Below are positions 18,101-25,060 of a stretch of 64,000 nt of DNA, piece after piece. This DNA is from Pyxidicoccus trucidator (GTDB lineage Bacteria; Myxococcota; Myxococcia; Myxococcales; Myxococcaceae): NCBI RefSeq assembly GCF_010894435.1, contig NZ_JAAIXZ010000015.1, positions 186,001 through 250,000 on the forward strand, written 5' to 3'. The translations under genes and the position numbers were made by a program. Positions within the stretch are counted from its first letter, which is position 1, and every line of letters begins with the position of its first letter. The notes beneath the pieces are model-generated. The model was given only the letters and a program-made list of their open reading frames with translations. It did not search any database and was not told the origin of the DNA.

Positions 18101-18964
18101 CGGCGTGCGCGCGCCCAGCACCCCGGCCAGCGCCAGCACCGCCTGCTCGTTGAAGCGCGTCTGCCGGCGCAGCAGCTCGGTCCACAGTGGAGCGCCCGCG
18201 CGCAGCGCCCTGGGCAGGACCTCCGGGCGCAGCGGGTCATTGCGCCCGACGAGCCCGGCCACGGACTTCGCGCCCTCCGCCTCGGACGGCGGCTTTGGCG
18301 CGGCGGCGGCGGCGAGCGCCTCCACCATGGCCGAGTTCCACTCCGCCTGCCCGCGCAGCAGGGCCTCCAGCACCGGACCCGCCGCGGAGAGGTACGAGCG
18401 CTTCGCCGCATCCACCACGGAGCCGAGCGCCCCGCTCCGGTGCGAGCGCACCGACTTCCACCGCGTGGGGTCCGCCTTGGACTCGAGCTGCGCGCGCACC
18501 CAGCCGGACACGTCGTCGCGCAGGCCCAGGCTCCGGTGGACGGACAGGTACTCCAGCACGCGCACCACGGCCTTGTTGAACTCGGCCTGGGGGCGGAGCG
18601 ACTCCACGTGGAAGGGGTGGAGCCCCTCGATGAAGGCGCGCTTGGTGGCCGTCACCATGCGCCCCATGCCGGAGGCGCGGTGCGACTCGGGCACGGTGAA
18701 CTCGTGGGGCACCGCCAGCCGCGAGGCCTCCTGCAACGGGGACAGCGCCTGCGAGCCCGAGGGCCTCGCGCGGTGGAGCTGCTCGGTGAGCAGCCGCAGC
18801 GTCCCCTCCAGCGCGGACACCTCGGCGCACCGCTCGGGCAGGCACGGGCGGCGCGCGTCGAGCAGCGCGCGCACCACGGCCACCATCCGCGCCAGGTCCC
18901 CCGCGCTCGGCGCCGTGTCCGGAGCCACCGCGTCCCCGGAGAGCTTCTCCAGTCCTGTCTTCAC
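15176..18964 (-). CDS. wbgA: Multidomain O-antigen glycosyltransferase (WbgA-like)
   Basis: A 1,262-residue cytoplasmic protein, third gene of wzm-wzt-wbgA, an order known from the M. xanthus O-antigen locus. Residues 90-290 hold two clear and one weak copy of an SHR...KR...QxEFN module. Residues about 325-560 are a first GT2 domain (VSLVTAVRDTPEAFL, LVDDAST, SDEDRLDGEG). Residues about 573-850 are a second GT2 domain (VSIIVPFKDRPDLLE, FPFNYPAINNWAA, FLNNDMEVVDPGWL). Residues about 930-1262 resemble the rhamnan-synthesis/WsaF GT-B enzymes (YFVQDYEPMFFAAGTQWALA). It probably adds several sugars, perhaps rhamnose from the nearby pathway. The start is ATG 18964, 81 bases after wzt. Confidence 0.88.
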   Translation of the reverse strand: MKTGLEKLSGDAVAPDTAPSAGDLARMVAVVRALLDARRPCLPERCAEVSALEGTLRLLTEQLHRARPSGSQALSPLQEASRLAVPHEFTVPESHRASGMGRMVTATKRAFIEGLHPFHVESLRPQAEFNKAVVRVLEYLSVHRSLGLRDDVSGWVRAQLESKADPTRWKSVRSHRSGALGSVVDAAKRSYLSAAGPVLEALLRGQAEWNSAMVEALAAAAAPKPPSEAEGAKSVAGLVGRNDPLRPEVLPRALRAGAPLWTELLRRQTRFNEQAVLALAGVLGARTPPPQVPELGDYEGWCARREPADLSAARDAVARLEVKPRVSLVTAVRDTPEAFLREGLASVEAQVYPEWEWVLVDDASTAPHVAAVLREAAARNPRVRVVTRERRDGGLAGALSAGLAAARGEWVGFLEAGDTLAPHALAEVVLAAEPSLDVLYSDEDRLDGEGRRTGPSFKPDWSPDLLRSLNYIRHFLVARRSVLEAVGGVREGFDGAEDYELVLRLSEATRGIGHVPKVLYHSRAHAEPGQAATEAGARALREHLARTGEPAEVTSFAPGRYRVRYPVRGAPPKVSIIVPFKDRPDLLELLLPGLLSRTTYPNFEVLLVSNNSTKPETFALLERLTDPRLVKLTWDFPFNYPAINNWAAKQATGELLLFLNNDMEVVDPGWLDELVSQAQRPEVGAVGCKLLFPEGTVQHAGVVVGFTGMAGHPFWRLPDGPLRTPFGDTESTRNWLSVTSACVILRRPVFEELGGFDERFQVCGSDVDLGLRLNQRGLRVVYTPHARVIHHESASRRADAIPEADYWWSYVAYRPWLGARGDPFYNPNLTLLGTDCVLRQHPEDGETLAVRTLSRDVPSAVDPALEERARAQRHTVEHLDALDCTPEQAKASRESAPAALAALRSRGKVETATWFVPAFGHVFAGVHTIFRFADLMHRRHGVRSDFVVYDKPGASPGDFESRAATVFPGASGAFRVLSGPAALAELPACDLAIATYWTSVYQVLRHPRAAVRGYFVQDYEPMFFAAGTQWALAEQTYSLGFQGIFNTPGLRDYVKAQHGMDGFAFEPAVDGALFHARRPERQGPVRVFFYGRPGNERNGFELGLAALARLKRELGPAVEVVTAGAEWHPESYGVRGLVTNLGVLPAERTAALYRECDVGLCFMFTKHPSYLPLEMMASGMTVVTNDNPANHWLLHDGENCLLTAPTPGSVLAQLRRAVGDAALRQRLGTAAAERVRRTTWEAQVDRMMEHLLGRTAPIAGAA

Positions 18965-19045
18965 CGCCGTACCGCCTCTCTCGTTTTCACGCGGGCCGGG
19001 CGGGTGTGACTCCCCTCTCCCGGCGCGCCAGCCGGTGGCTGAAGC

Positions 19046-20368
19046 TCAGGGATGACCGCCGCCGGCGGCCCGGGGCACGGCGCCCCCGGCCAGCGCGGGC
19101 ACCACCGCCTGCGCCACCGGCGCCGACTCCACCACCCAGCGGTGCGCCGGGCGGAACACGCCCCGCTCCGCCACCGTGGAGCTCACCTGGAAGGTCCGTC
19201 GCTCCGTGGACGCGCCTCCCGAGGAGCGGGCCGTCACCTGGAGGGCATACTCCCCCGCCAGCAGGCCCAGCCGCTCCAGCACGAAGCGCACGCGGCCCTC
19301 CGGAGGAAGCTGTCGTGGCAGCTGCACCTCCTCCAGGAGGGTGCTCGTCTCGTACAGCGGCTTGCCGTCCGCGGTCTGGAGGGACACCTCGAACTCCACG
19401 TCCGTGGCGCGCTCGTCCGCGGTGAAGTCCACGCACACCTCCACCGGCGTCTCCGGTGTCAGCGGCGTGTCCTCGCCCTCGGGCGACGACAGGTGCAACC
19501 GGGTGAGGCGCACGGCCATGGTGGACGACGGCAGCACCTGCGCCGCGCCGGGCACCTGCGGCAGCGCCCCTCCCCCTTCGGTGAGGGCCGGTGGCGTGAA
19601 GGACTGGGACTGGGACTCCGCCAGGGCAATGGCCTGCCGGTACTCGGCCGTCACGTCCGCGGAGCGGCCCACCCGGCGCACGTACCCGCCGTCAATCCAT
19701 GCCGCCAGGTCGCACCACTTGTCCACCGTGTTCAGGTCATGCGTGACGAGGACGATGGTCTTCCCCTGCCGCTTGAAGTCCATCATCTTGGCGAGGCTCT
19801 TCTTGCTGAAGTGCTCGTCGCCCACGGCCAGGATCTCATCGATGATGAGGATGTCCGGGTCCACGTGCGTGGCCACCGCGAAGGCCAGGCGCATGTACAT
19901 GCCGCTGGAGTAGGTGCGCACCGGCTCGTCGATGAACTCGCCCAGTTCGCTGAAGGCGATGATTTCATCCATCCGCGCGCGCACCTCGGCCCGCGACATG
20001 CCGAGGATGATGCCGTTGATGAGGATGTTCTCCCGCCCGGAGAAGTCCGGGTGGAAGCCCGCGCCCAGGTCCAGCAGCGCGGAGATGCGGCCGTTGATCT
20101 GCAAGAGGCCGGAGGTGGGCGTGTAGATGCCGGTGATGAGCTTGAGCAGCGTGCTCTTCCCCGAGCCGTTACGCCCGATGATGCCGACCGTCTTGCCCTT
20201 GGGGATGGTGAGGTTGATACCGCGCAGCGCGGTGATGAGTCCGGCCTCGCGGGCCTGGCGCTTGCCGCGCAGCCAGCGCAGCAGCTCGGACTTGAACGTC
20301 GTGTACTCGCCCCGGATGGTCCGCTTCCGGAAGCTCTTCACGACGTCCTGCATGACGATGGCGTCCAT
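19046..20368 (-). CDS. wzt: O-antigen ABC exporter ATPase with carbohydrate-binding domain
   Basis: The ATPase half of the polysaccharide ABC exporter. From ATG 20368 (AGGAA 4 bases upstream) it has 440 residues; ATG 20380 is an alternative without a ribosome site. Walker A GRNGSGKST is at residues 65-73, the ABC signature is YSSGMYMRLAFA, and Walker B is DILIIDEILAVGD. Residues about 320-440 form an extra beta-rich domain like the Wzt C-terminal module that recognises the O-antigen end, so this exporter probably reads a terminal sugar signal. It follows wzm by about 20 bases. Confidence 0.94.
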   Translation of the reverse strand: MDAIVMQDVVKSFRKRTIRGEYTTFKSELLRWLRGKRQAREAGLITALRGINLTIPKGKTVGIIGRNGSGKSTLLKLITGIYTPTSGLLQINGRISALLDLGAGFHPDFSGRENILINGIILGMSRAEVRARMDEIIAFSELGEFIDEPVRTYSSGMYMRLAFAVATHVDPDILIIDEILAVGDEHFSKKSLAKMMDFKRQGKTIVLVTHDLNTVDKWCDLAAWIDGGYVRRVGRSADVTAEYRQAIALAESQSQSFTPPALTEGGGALPQVPGAAQVLPSSTMAVRLTRLHLSSPEGEDTPLTPETPVEVCVDFTADERATDVEFEVSLQTADGKPLYETSTLLEEVQLPRQLPPEGRVRFVLERLGLLAGEYALQVTARSSGGASTERRTFQVSSTVAERGVFRPAHRWVVESAPVAQAVVPALAGGAVPRAAGGGHP

Positions 20369-20388
20369 GGATTCCTGCATGGCAGCGG

Positions 20389-21171
20389 TCAAATGGACTC
20401 CGCGAATTCCTCGCGGCGGGCTTCGAAGATCATCGACGCGGCCCACAACAGCACGACGGAGAAGACACCCAGCGCCAACAGCGGCGCCGCGTCCGGGAGG
20501 CGGTGCTCATAGAAGAGGGCCTGATACGAGGTGATGATGGGGGCCATGGGGTTCAGCACGAACATCGCCGTGCGCAGCGTCTCGTCCTGGAAGTTGGAGA
20601 GCGGATACAGCACGGGCGTCCCGAAGAACCACATCGTCAGCAGGTTGGTGACGATGTGCTGCAGGTCCCGGAACGTCACGTTGATGGCCGCGAGGATGTA
20701 CGTCATCGCCAGCGTGAAGGTGAGCTGGATGAGGACCACCACCGGGAAGAAGAGGACGTGCCAGGTGGGCCACTGCCCGTAGATGATGCCCAACCCGAGC
20801 ATCAGCGGCAGGGACAGCGTGTAGTTGCAGAGGTTGGTGACCACCACCGTGGTGGGCAGCACCTGGGCGGGGAAGCGGACCTTGGTCATCAGGTCTCGCC
20901 GGTCGCTGATGGCGCTCGCGCCACCGCTGATGGAGCTGGAGAACCAGATCCACGGCAACAAGCCCACGAACATGAAGAAGGCGTAGTTGGGCGTGTTCTG
21001 CCGCATCACCACGGTGAAGAGCAGCGCGTACACCAGCATGTGCAGCGTCGGGTTCAGGAACGTCCACAGGAACCCGAGGAACGAGCCACGGTAGCGCGCC
21101 TTCAGCTCGCGCTGGACGAGGCTGAGCAGCAGGCCCCGATACTGGTACAGCTCACGGACGAGGCGAATCAT
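20389..21171 (-). CDS. wzm: O-antigen ABC exporter permease
   Basis: A 260-residue ABC-2 type inner-membrane permease that carries lipid-linked O-antigen to the periplasm with Wzt. It opens with ELYQYRGLLLSLVQRELKARYRGSFLGFLW, whose amphipathic helix and RYRGSxLG motif are typical, followed by about six membrane segments. ATG 21171 has AAGGGG about 9 bases upstream; a start five codons earlier lacks one. It is the first gene of wzm-wzt-wbgA. Confidence 0.94.
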   Translation of the reverse strand: MIRLVRELYQYRGLLLSLVQRELKARYRGSFLGFLWTFLNPTLHMLVYALLFTVVMRQNTPNYAFFMFVGLLPWIWFSSSISGGASAISDRRDLMTKVRFPAQVLPTTVVVTNLCNYTLSLPLMLGLGIIYGQWPTWHVLFFPVVVLIQLTFTLAMTYILAAINVTFRDLQHIVTNLLTMWFFGTPVLYPLSNFQDETLRTAMFVLNPMAPIITSYQALFYEHRLPDAAPLLALGVFSVVLLWAASMIFEARREEFAESI

Positions 21172-21556
21172 GAGGGGGCCCTTCATATAGCAGGGCAGAG
21201 CCCGGATGCGAGGCAGCCCGGTGAACCCGCCACCCGCCGCCGGTGCGCCCGGATGACCGTCTGCCCCGGGTACGGCCATGCATACGGCCCCGGATTTCAA
21301 AGCGTTTCATGGCGGCTCGCAGCAGCGGGCGCTGGACTCCGGTGGAGACGCCACCACCCACCAGCCCGCCGGAGCCCGTCCTCACGCCTGCCGGAAACCC
21401 CTTCGAGCCTGAAGCCGGGAGCGGCCTCCGCCACTGGAACCGGAGCTCGGAGCGACCACGCGGCCTGAGGTGAGCGGTGTCTCCGGGCCCGCGAGACATG
21501 CCCGCTCGCCTGCCTTCGCGTTGATAACGGGGGCGGCGCGAGAACCCAGACACCGG
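21172..21556. other. Gene-free stretch upstream of wzm
   Basis: About 385 bases between the wzm start and the tRNA terminator. Open frames here are short, with poor codon positions. It must contain the wzm promoter. TATATG lies about 12 bases before the wzm ATG on the minus strand but has no matching -35, so I make no promoter call. Confidence 0.5.
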
Positions 21557-21590
21557 AAAAGAAAAAGGCCCCCTGGTTTCCCAGGGGGCC
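21557..21590 (-). terminator. Rho-independent terminator of tRNA-Gly
   Basis: On the minus strand GGCCCCCTGG, a GAAA loop and CCAGGGGGCC form a perfect 10-base stem. It is followed by TTTTTCTTTT. It begins 9 bases beyond the tRNA CCA end. This is a textbook intrinsic terminator. Confidence 0.93.
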
Positions 21591-21598
21591 TCTTAATC

Positions 21599-21673
21599 TG
21601 GAGCGGGAAAAGGGATTTGAACCCTCGACCCTCGCCTTGGCAAGGCGATGCTCTACCGCTGAGCTATTCCCGC
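21599..21673 (-). tRNA. tRNA-Gly (GCC anticodon)
   Basis: The minus strand from 21673 folds as a cloverleaf. The acceptor stem is GCGGGAA paired with TTCCCGC, the D arm is AGCTCAGCGGTAGAGC, and the anticodon stem-loop is CGCCTTGCCAAGGCG with GCC at its centre. The T arm has GGTTCAAATCC. The discriminator T (21602) is followed by an encoded CCA (21601-21599). Confidence 0.97.
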
Positions 21674-21732
21674 ATCAGGTACCGCGACTTCGTTTCGGCG
21701 GCCGGTTCAGCGCCGCGCCGAAAGTGAGGCTG

Positions 21733-21761
21733 GATATACAGAGCCCTTCCGGACCCGTCAA
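21733..21761 (-). promoter_or_regulatory. Promoter of tRNA-Gly
   Basis: On the minus strand TTGACG (21756-21761) is followed by exactly 17 bases and TATATC (21733-21738). Transcription would start near 21726, about 53 bases before the mature tRNA. The -35 element overlaps the pgsA stop codon at 21758-21760. Confidence 0.75.
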
Positions 21762-22447
21762 ACACTTTTCGCACCGGTCGGCTCGCCTCCACGCTTCGCG
21801 AGCATGGCGAGGAACGCACGGAAGTAGACGACCGCGCTCCACACCGAGAAGGCACCCGAGAGGTAGACGAGCACCTTGCCCACGAGGTTGTAGTCCACGG
21901 GCACGGAGGTGGCGCCAACCTGCAGTGGGTGCACGTAGTGGACGCAGAGTGAAATGATGCCCACGAGCTGGAGGGACGTCTTCCACTTCCCCTCCTGGCC
22001 GGCGGCGATGACCATGCCCTCGCTGGCGGCGATGGTGCGCAGGCCGCTGACGATGAGCTCGCGCGCCAGCAGGACGATGACGACCCACGCGGCGATGCGC
22101 CCCAGCCGCACCATCATCACCAGCGCCGCCATGGCGATGAGCTTGTCGGCGAGCGGGTCCATGAACTTGCCGACCACGGTGATGAGGTTCCACTTGCGCG
22201 CCAGGTAGCCGTCAATCACGTCGGTGATGGAGGCCACGGCGAACACCAGCCCCGCCCACAGGGAGTTGAGGGGGTCGGCGTCGTAGGTCAGCCAGACGAA
22301 GAGGGGGATGAGGAAGATGCGCCCCAACGTGAGCATGTTGGGGAGGTTCCAGAACTCCTGCACCAACACGCTGGGCTGACGCTCCGCGCGGCGGCGCGCC
22401 CGCTCCTCCCGCTTCAGCTTCTTCCGGGTCGCTCGGTCCAAGGCCAT
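21758..22447 (-). CDS. pgsA: CDP-diacylglycerol-glycerol-3-phosphate phosphatidyltransferase
   Basis: PgsA makes phosphatidylglycerol phosphate from CDP-diacylglycerol and glycerol-3-phosphate at the inner membrane. The CDP-alcohol phosphotransferase motif is complete: DGYLAR, eight residues, G, three residues, D, three residues, D (within DVIDGYLARKW and GKFMDPLADK). Several membrane helices surround it. The 229-residue version from ATG 22447 is preferred, with AAGGTG 7 bases before; GTG 22456 is possible. A basic N-terminus of about 25 residues precedes the first helix. It lies 12 bases downstream of the TPR gene. Confidence 0.92.
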   Translation of the reverse strand: MALDRATRKKLKREERARRRAERQPSVLVQEFWNLPNMLTLGRIFLIPLFVWLTYDADPLNSLWAGLVFAVASITDVIDGYLARKWNLITVVGKFMDPLADKLIAMAALVMMVRLGRIAAWVVIVLLARELIVSGLRTIAASEGMVIAAGQEGKWKTSLQLVGIISLCVHYVHPLQVGATSVPVDYNLVGKVLVYLSGAFSVWSAVVYFRAFLAMLAKRGGEPTGAKSV

Positions 22448-22459
22448 GGAGGGCACCTT

Positions 22460-24325
22460 CTAGCGGACACCAAGGGCGATGAGGGCAAAACCTTCACCGC
22501 TCAGCTCCACCGCGGTCCGGAGCACCTCACCGGTGGGCGACTTGAGCAGGGGCACGACGCGGGGCGTGAGGTTGCCCTGCCAGCCCACCAGGTGCGTCAG
22601 GGGCACCGTCACCGTGCCCTCCATCCGCACCGGCACCGAGCGCAGCGCCCCGGGCAGGCTCAGCAGCACCCGCCCCTGCCCGCGCAGGTGCACGAGGTCC
22701 AGGTCCGGAGCAATGTCCGACGGCACACGTCCGTTCTCGAACATCACCGGCTCTTCGAAGGCGAAGATGCACTCGTCGCGGAAGTAGGCGGAGTCCTCGC
22801 CCAGGTCCACCGCCAGGAAGGTGCGCTTCTCGGAGGGCTCCATATAGAGGACGCCACGACCCCGGGCCCGGACCATCCGCGCCGCGCCCTCGCCAAAGGA
22901 CTTGTCCGTGGCGCGGCCCCGGAAGCGCTTCATCTCCGGCTGGAAGGCCAGCTGGCCGCTGAAGGCCACCAGCCCGTCCAGCCGCGTGAGCAGCTCTCCG
23001 TCCACGGAGACAGAGAAGCTGCCCTCGCCCAGGACGAAGGGATGCGCGGGGTCCGCCCCCGCCAGCGCCACCGCGGGCGCCAGCTCCGCCAGCGGCGGCA
23101 CGAAGGCGCCCGGGAGTCCCGCCGCACCTTCATGGCCCGCGACTTCCGGTGTGGAAGGTGGGGTGGTGGCGCCGGCTCCCGTGAGCGGCGCGGCCGACGT
23201 GGCCGTGGCACCGGCTCCCGCGACAGGCGCGGCGGTGGCACGCGCGCCCGGCGTCGCACCGCCGACCGTGCCGGGAGCAGCGGCGCCGGCTTCGAGCGGG
23301 GCCCCGGCCGTCACCGGGGCTGACGACGGGCCCGTGCCCGTCGTCCTGGCCACCATGCCGGCGGGCGTCGTCGCGCGGGACAGCATCGCCTTCGACAGGG
23401 GCACCGGGGTCAGCGGCACGCTGGCGGCGAGCGCGGCGGAGGTCTCCTCGAAGTCGTGCTGGGCCTCCATGGCCAGCTCTTCCGCGTCCTCGGGCGTGGC
23501 GGTGAGCACCGGCAGCTCCTCCCCACCGGCAAGGGAGCTGGGCCCCTCGTCCTCGGCGAGGCGGATCTCCTCTTCCTCCGGCTCCTGCGCGGCCGGTGCA
23601 GTGGCCCGGCCCGAGGGCCCGGGTCCACCGTCCAGTCCGAACTGCGCGCCCCAGTCGCCCTCGGGCAGCCCACCCGAGCGGCCCTGGGCGCGCGATGCCT
23701 CGGCGGCGGGCGGCGTCGCGGCCGGAGCGCCGGGCGTGGCCACCGGCTCACCGCCCTGCTCCCGCACCCCCTCGCTGCCCTCCAGTTCGGCGAGGCCCCG
23801 GGCGCGCGCGGGCTGCGCGGACGCGGGCCGGGAGTAACCCTCCCCGGCGATGGCGCGCGTCATCTTCTCCGCCATGGCGTCGCTGCCCGCCAGCAGGAAG
23901 TGCTCGCGCGCGCGGCCGTACTCGCCCATCTGCGCGAGTGTCAGGCCCAGGTAGTTCTGCGCCTTCTGGTGCTCGGGAGCCAGGTCGGTGGCCGTCTCGA
24001 ACTCGCGCGCGGCGCGCTGGAGCGCGCTCGTCTTCAGATACACGAGCCCCAGGTTGACCCGCAGTGTCGGGTCCACCGGGTTGTCTCGCACCAGCATCTC
24101 GTACAGCTCCGCCGCCCGGTCGAACATGCCGAGCTTGAAGTAGCAAAGGCCCAGCAGGTTCTGCGCCTTCTCCTGACGGGGCTGGAGCTGGTGGGCGCGC
24201 TCCAGGAACTCCTTTGCCTCGATGACCTTCCCGGCGGCCAGCAGCTCGCCACCGCGGTAGAGCTGTTGGAGGAACTCGTCGTCAGCGGGGCTCTTCTCCC
24301 CCCGCCCCTTCGCGCGCGTCGTCAT
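22460..24325 (-). CDS. TPR protein with C-terminal AIM24-like domain
   Basis: A 621-residue protein. Residues about 15-165 contain three to four tetratricopeptide repeats (AQNLLGLCYFKLGMFDRAAE, LRVNLGLVYLKTSALQRAAR). A long Ala/Pro/Gly/Glu-rich low-complexity linker covers residues about 170-420. The last 190 residues are beta-rich, from PFVLGEGSFSVSVDGELLTR onward, and resemble the AIM24/TIGR00266-like fold, a moderate-confidence match. ATG 24325 overlaps the upstream transglycosylase gene by 44 bases, so the two are coupled. There is no signal peptide, so it is probably cytoplasmic. Confidence 0.75.
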   Translation of the reverse strand: MTTRAKGRGEKSPADDEFLQQLYRGGELLAAGKVIEAKEFLERAHQLQPRQEKAQNLLGLCYFKLGMFDRAAELYEMLVRDNPVDPTLRVNLGLVYLKTSALQRAAREFETATDLAPEHQKAQNYLGLTLAQMGEYGRAREHFLLAGSDAMAEKMTRAIAGEGYSRPASAQPARARGLAELEGSEGVREQGGEPVATPGAPAATPPAAEASRAQGRSGGLPEGDWGAQFGLDGGPGPSGRATAPAAQEPEEEEIRLAEDEGPSSLAGGEELPVLTATPEDAEELAMEAQHDFEETSAALAASVPLTPVPLSKAMLSRATTPAGMVARTTGTGPSSAPVTAGAPLEAGAAAPGTVGGATPGARATAAPVAGAGATATSAAPLTGAGATTPPSTPEVAGHEGAAGLPGAFVPPLAELAPAVALAGADPAHPFVLGEGSFSVSVDGELLTRLDGLVAFSGQLAFQPEMKRFRGRATDKSFGEGAARMVRARGRGVLYMEPSEKRTFLAVDLGEDSAYFRDECIFAFEEPVMFENGRVPSDIAPDLDLVHLRGQGRVLLSLPGALRSVPVRMEGTVTVPLTHLVGWQGNLTPRVVPLLKSPTGEVLRTAVELSGEGFALIALGVR

Positions 24326-24971
24326 TCTGGGATGTGGGCTCGCGGGGGCCGCTCTCGGCGGTCCGCTCGCGCTCCTTGTAGTGGAAGTAGAGCTGGAGCA
24401 CCTTGCGCACGTACCCCTGCGTCTCGTCGTAGGGGGGCACCTTGCCACCGTAGCGCTTCACCGCCTCGGGGCCGGCGTTGTACGCGGCAATCATCTTCAC
24501 CATGTCGCCGTCGAACATGTTGGCGAGCACGCGCAGGTAGCGCACCCCGCCCTCGATGTTGTCGCGCTCGTTGAAGATGTCCTTCACGTACATGTCCGAC
24601 GCCGTGGCCGGCATCAACTGCATCAGCCCGCTGGCGCCCTTGTGGCTCAGCGCGTTCGGGTTGAAGTTGCTCTCGGTGTGCATGATGGCGCGCACCAGTG
24701 CCGTGGGGATGCGGTAGCGCAGCGCCGCCGCCGCGATGTGCGGGTCCAGCTCCGGCGGCGTCTTCTTGCGCCCCACCACCGGCGCGCTCTTCGCCGGCGC
24801 CGGGGTGAAGGAGCCCTTCATCCGCTTCGCCTGCTTGGCGCCGGAGGGAGGGACATTCGTGTAGACGATGGTCCCGTCCTTCTCCACGTAGCGGTAGACG
24901 GACTCGGAGGCTCCCGCCGTCAACGGCAGGGCCAGCAGGGTGGCGGCAAGGAGCGCGGGAAGGGCACGCAT
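24282..24971 (-). CDS. Lytic transglycosylase (SLT) with DUF4124 N-terminus
   Basis: A 229-residue exported murein hydrolase. From ATG 24971 a signal peptide ends near ALPLTAGA. Residues 22-45 (SESVYRYVEKDGTIVYTNVP) are a DUF4124-type segment. The SLT domain follows: AIMHTESNFNP has catalytic Glu100, then GASGLMQLMPATA and AAYNAGPEAVKRYGG. It should cleave the glycan between MurNAc and GlcNAc in the periplasm. The Arg/Glu-rich tail overlaps the next gene. A TTG start 15 bases upstream is possible. Confidence 0.92.
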   Translation of the reverse strand: MRALPALLAATLLALPLTAGASESVYRYVEKDGTIVYTNVPPSGAKQAKRMKGSFTPAPAKSAPVVGRKKTPPELDPHIAAAALRYRIPTALVRAIMHTESNFNPNALSHKGASGLMQLMPATASDMYVKDIFNERDNIEGGVRYLRVLANMFDGDMVKMIAAYNAGPEAVKRYGGKVPPYDETQGYVRKVLQLYFHYKERERTAESGPREPTSQNDDAREGAGGEEPR

Positions 24972-24985
24972 ATCGGCAGCCCTCA

Positions 24986-25014
24986 ACCTTAGACAAGCGC
25001 CGGAAAGTCCTCAA
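24986..25014 (-). promoter_or_regulatory. Candidate promoter of the transglycosylase-TPR-pgsA unit
   Basis: On the minus strand TTGAGG (25009-25014) and TAAGGT (24986-24991) are separated by 17 bases. The -10 matches only half the consensus. The start point would be close to the ATG at 24971, leaving a leader of only about 10 bases. Confidence 0.35.
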
Positions 25015-25060
25015 GAAAACGCCTTGTTTCCGGCACTTACCGCCATTAAGGCTGTCCACC

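Noticed and set aside
15116-19009. 1,297-codon open frame on the plus strand
   Set aside because: It is antisense to wbgA. Its product is His/Arg/Ala-rich with no domain, a common artefact in very GC-rich DNA where the opposite strand has few stops.
21243-21473. Small open frame upstream of wzm
   Set aside because: Pro/Arg-rich, without a ribosome site or family resemblance, and crossing the expected promoter region.
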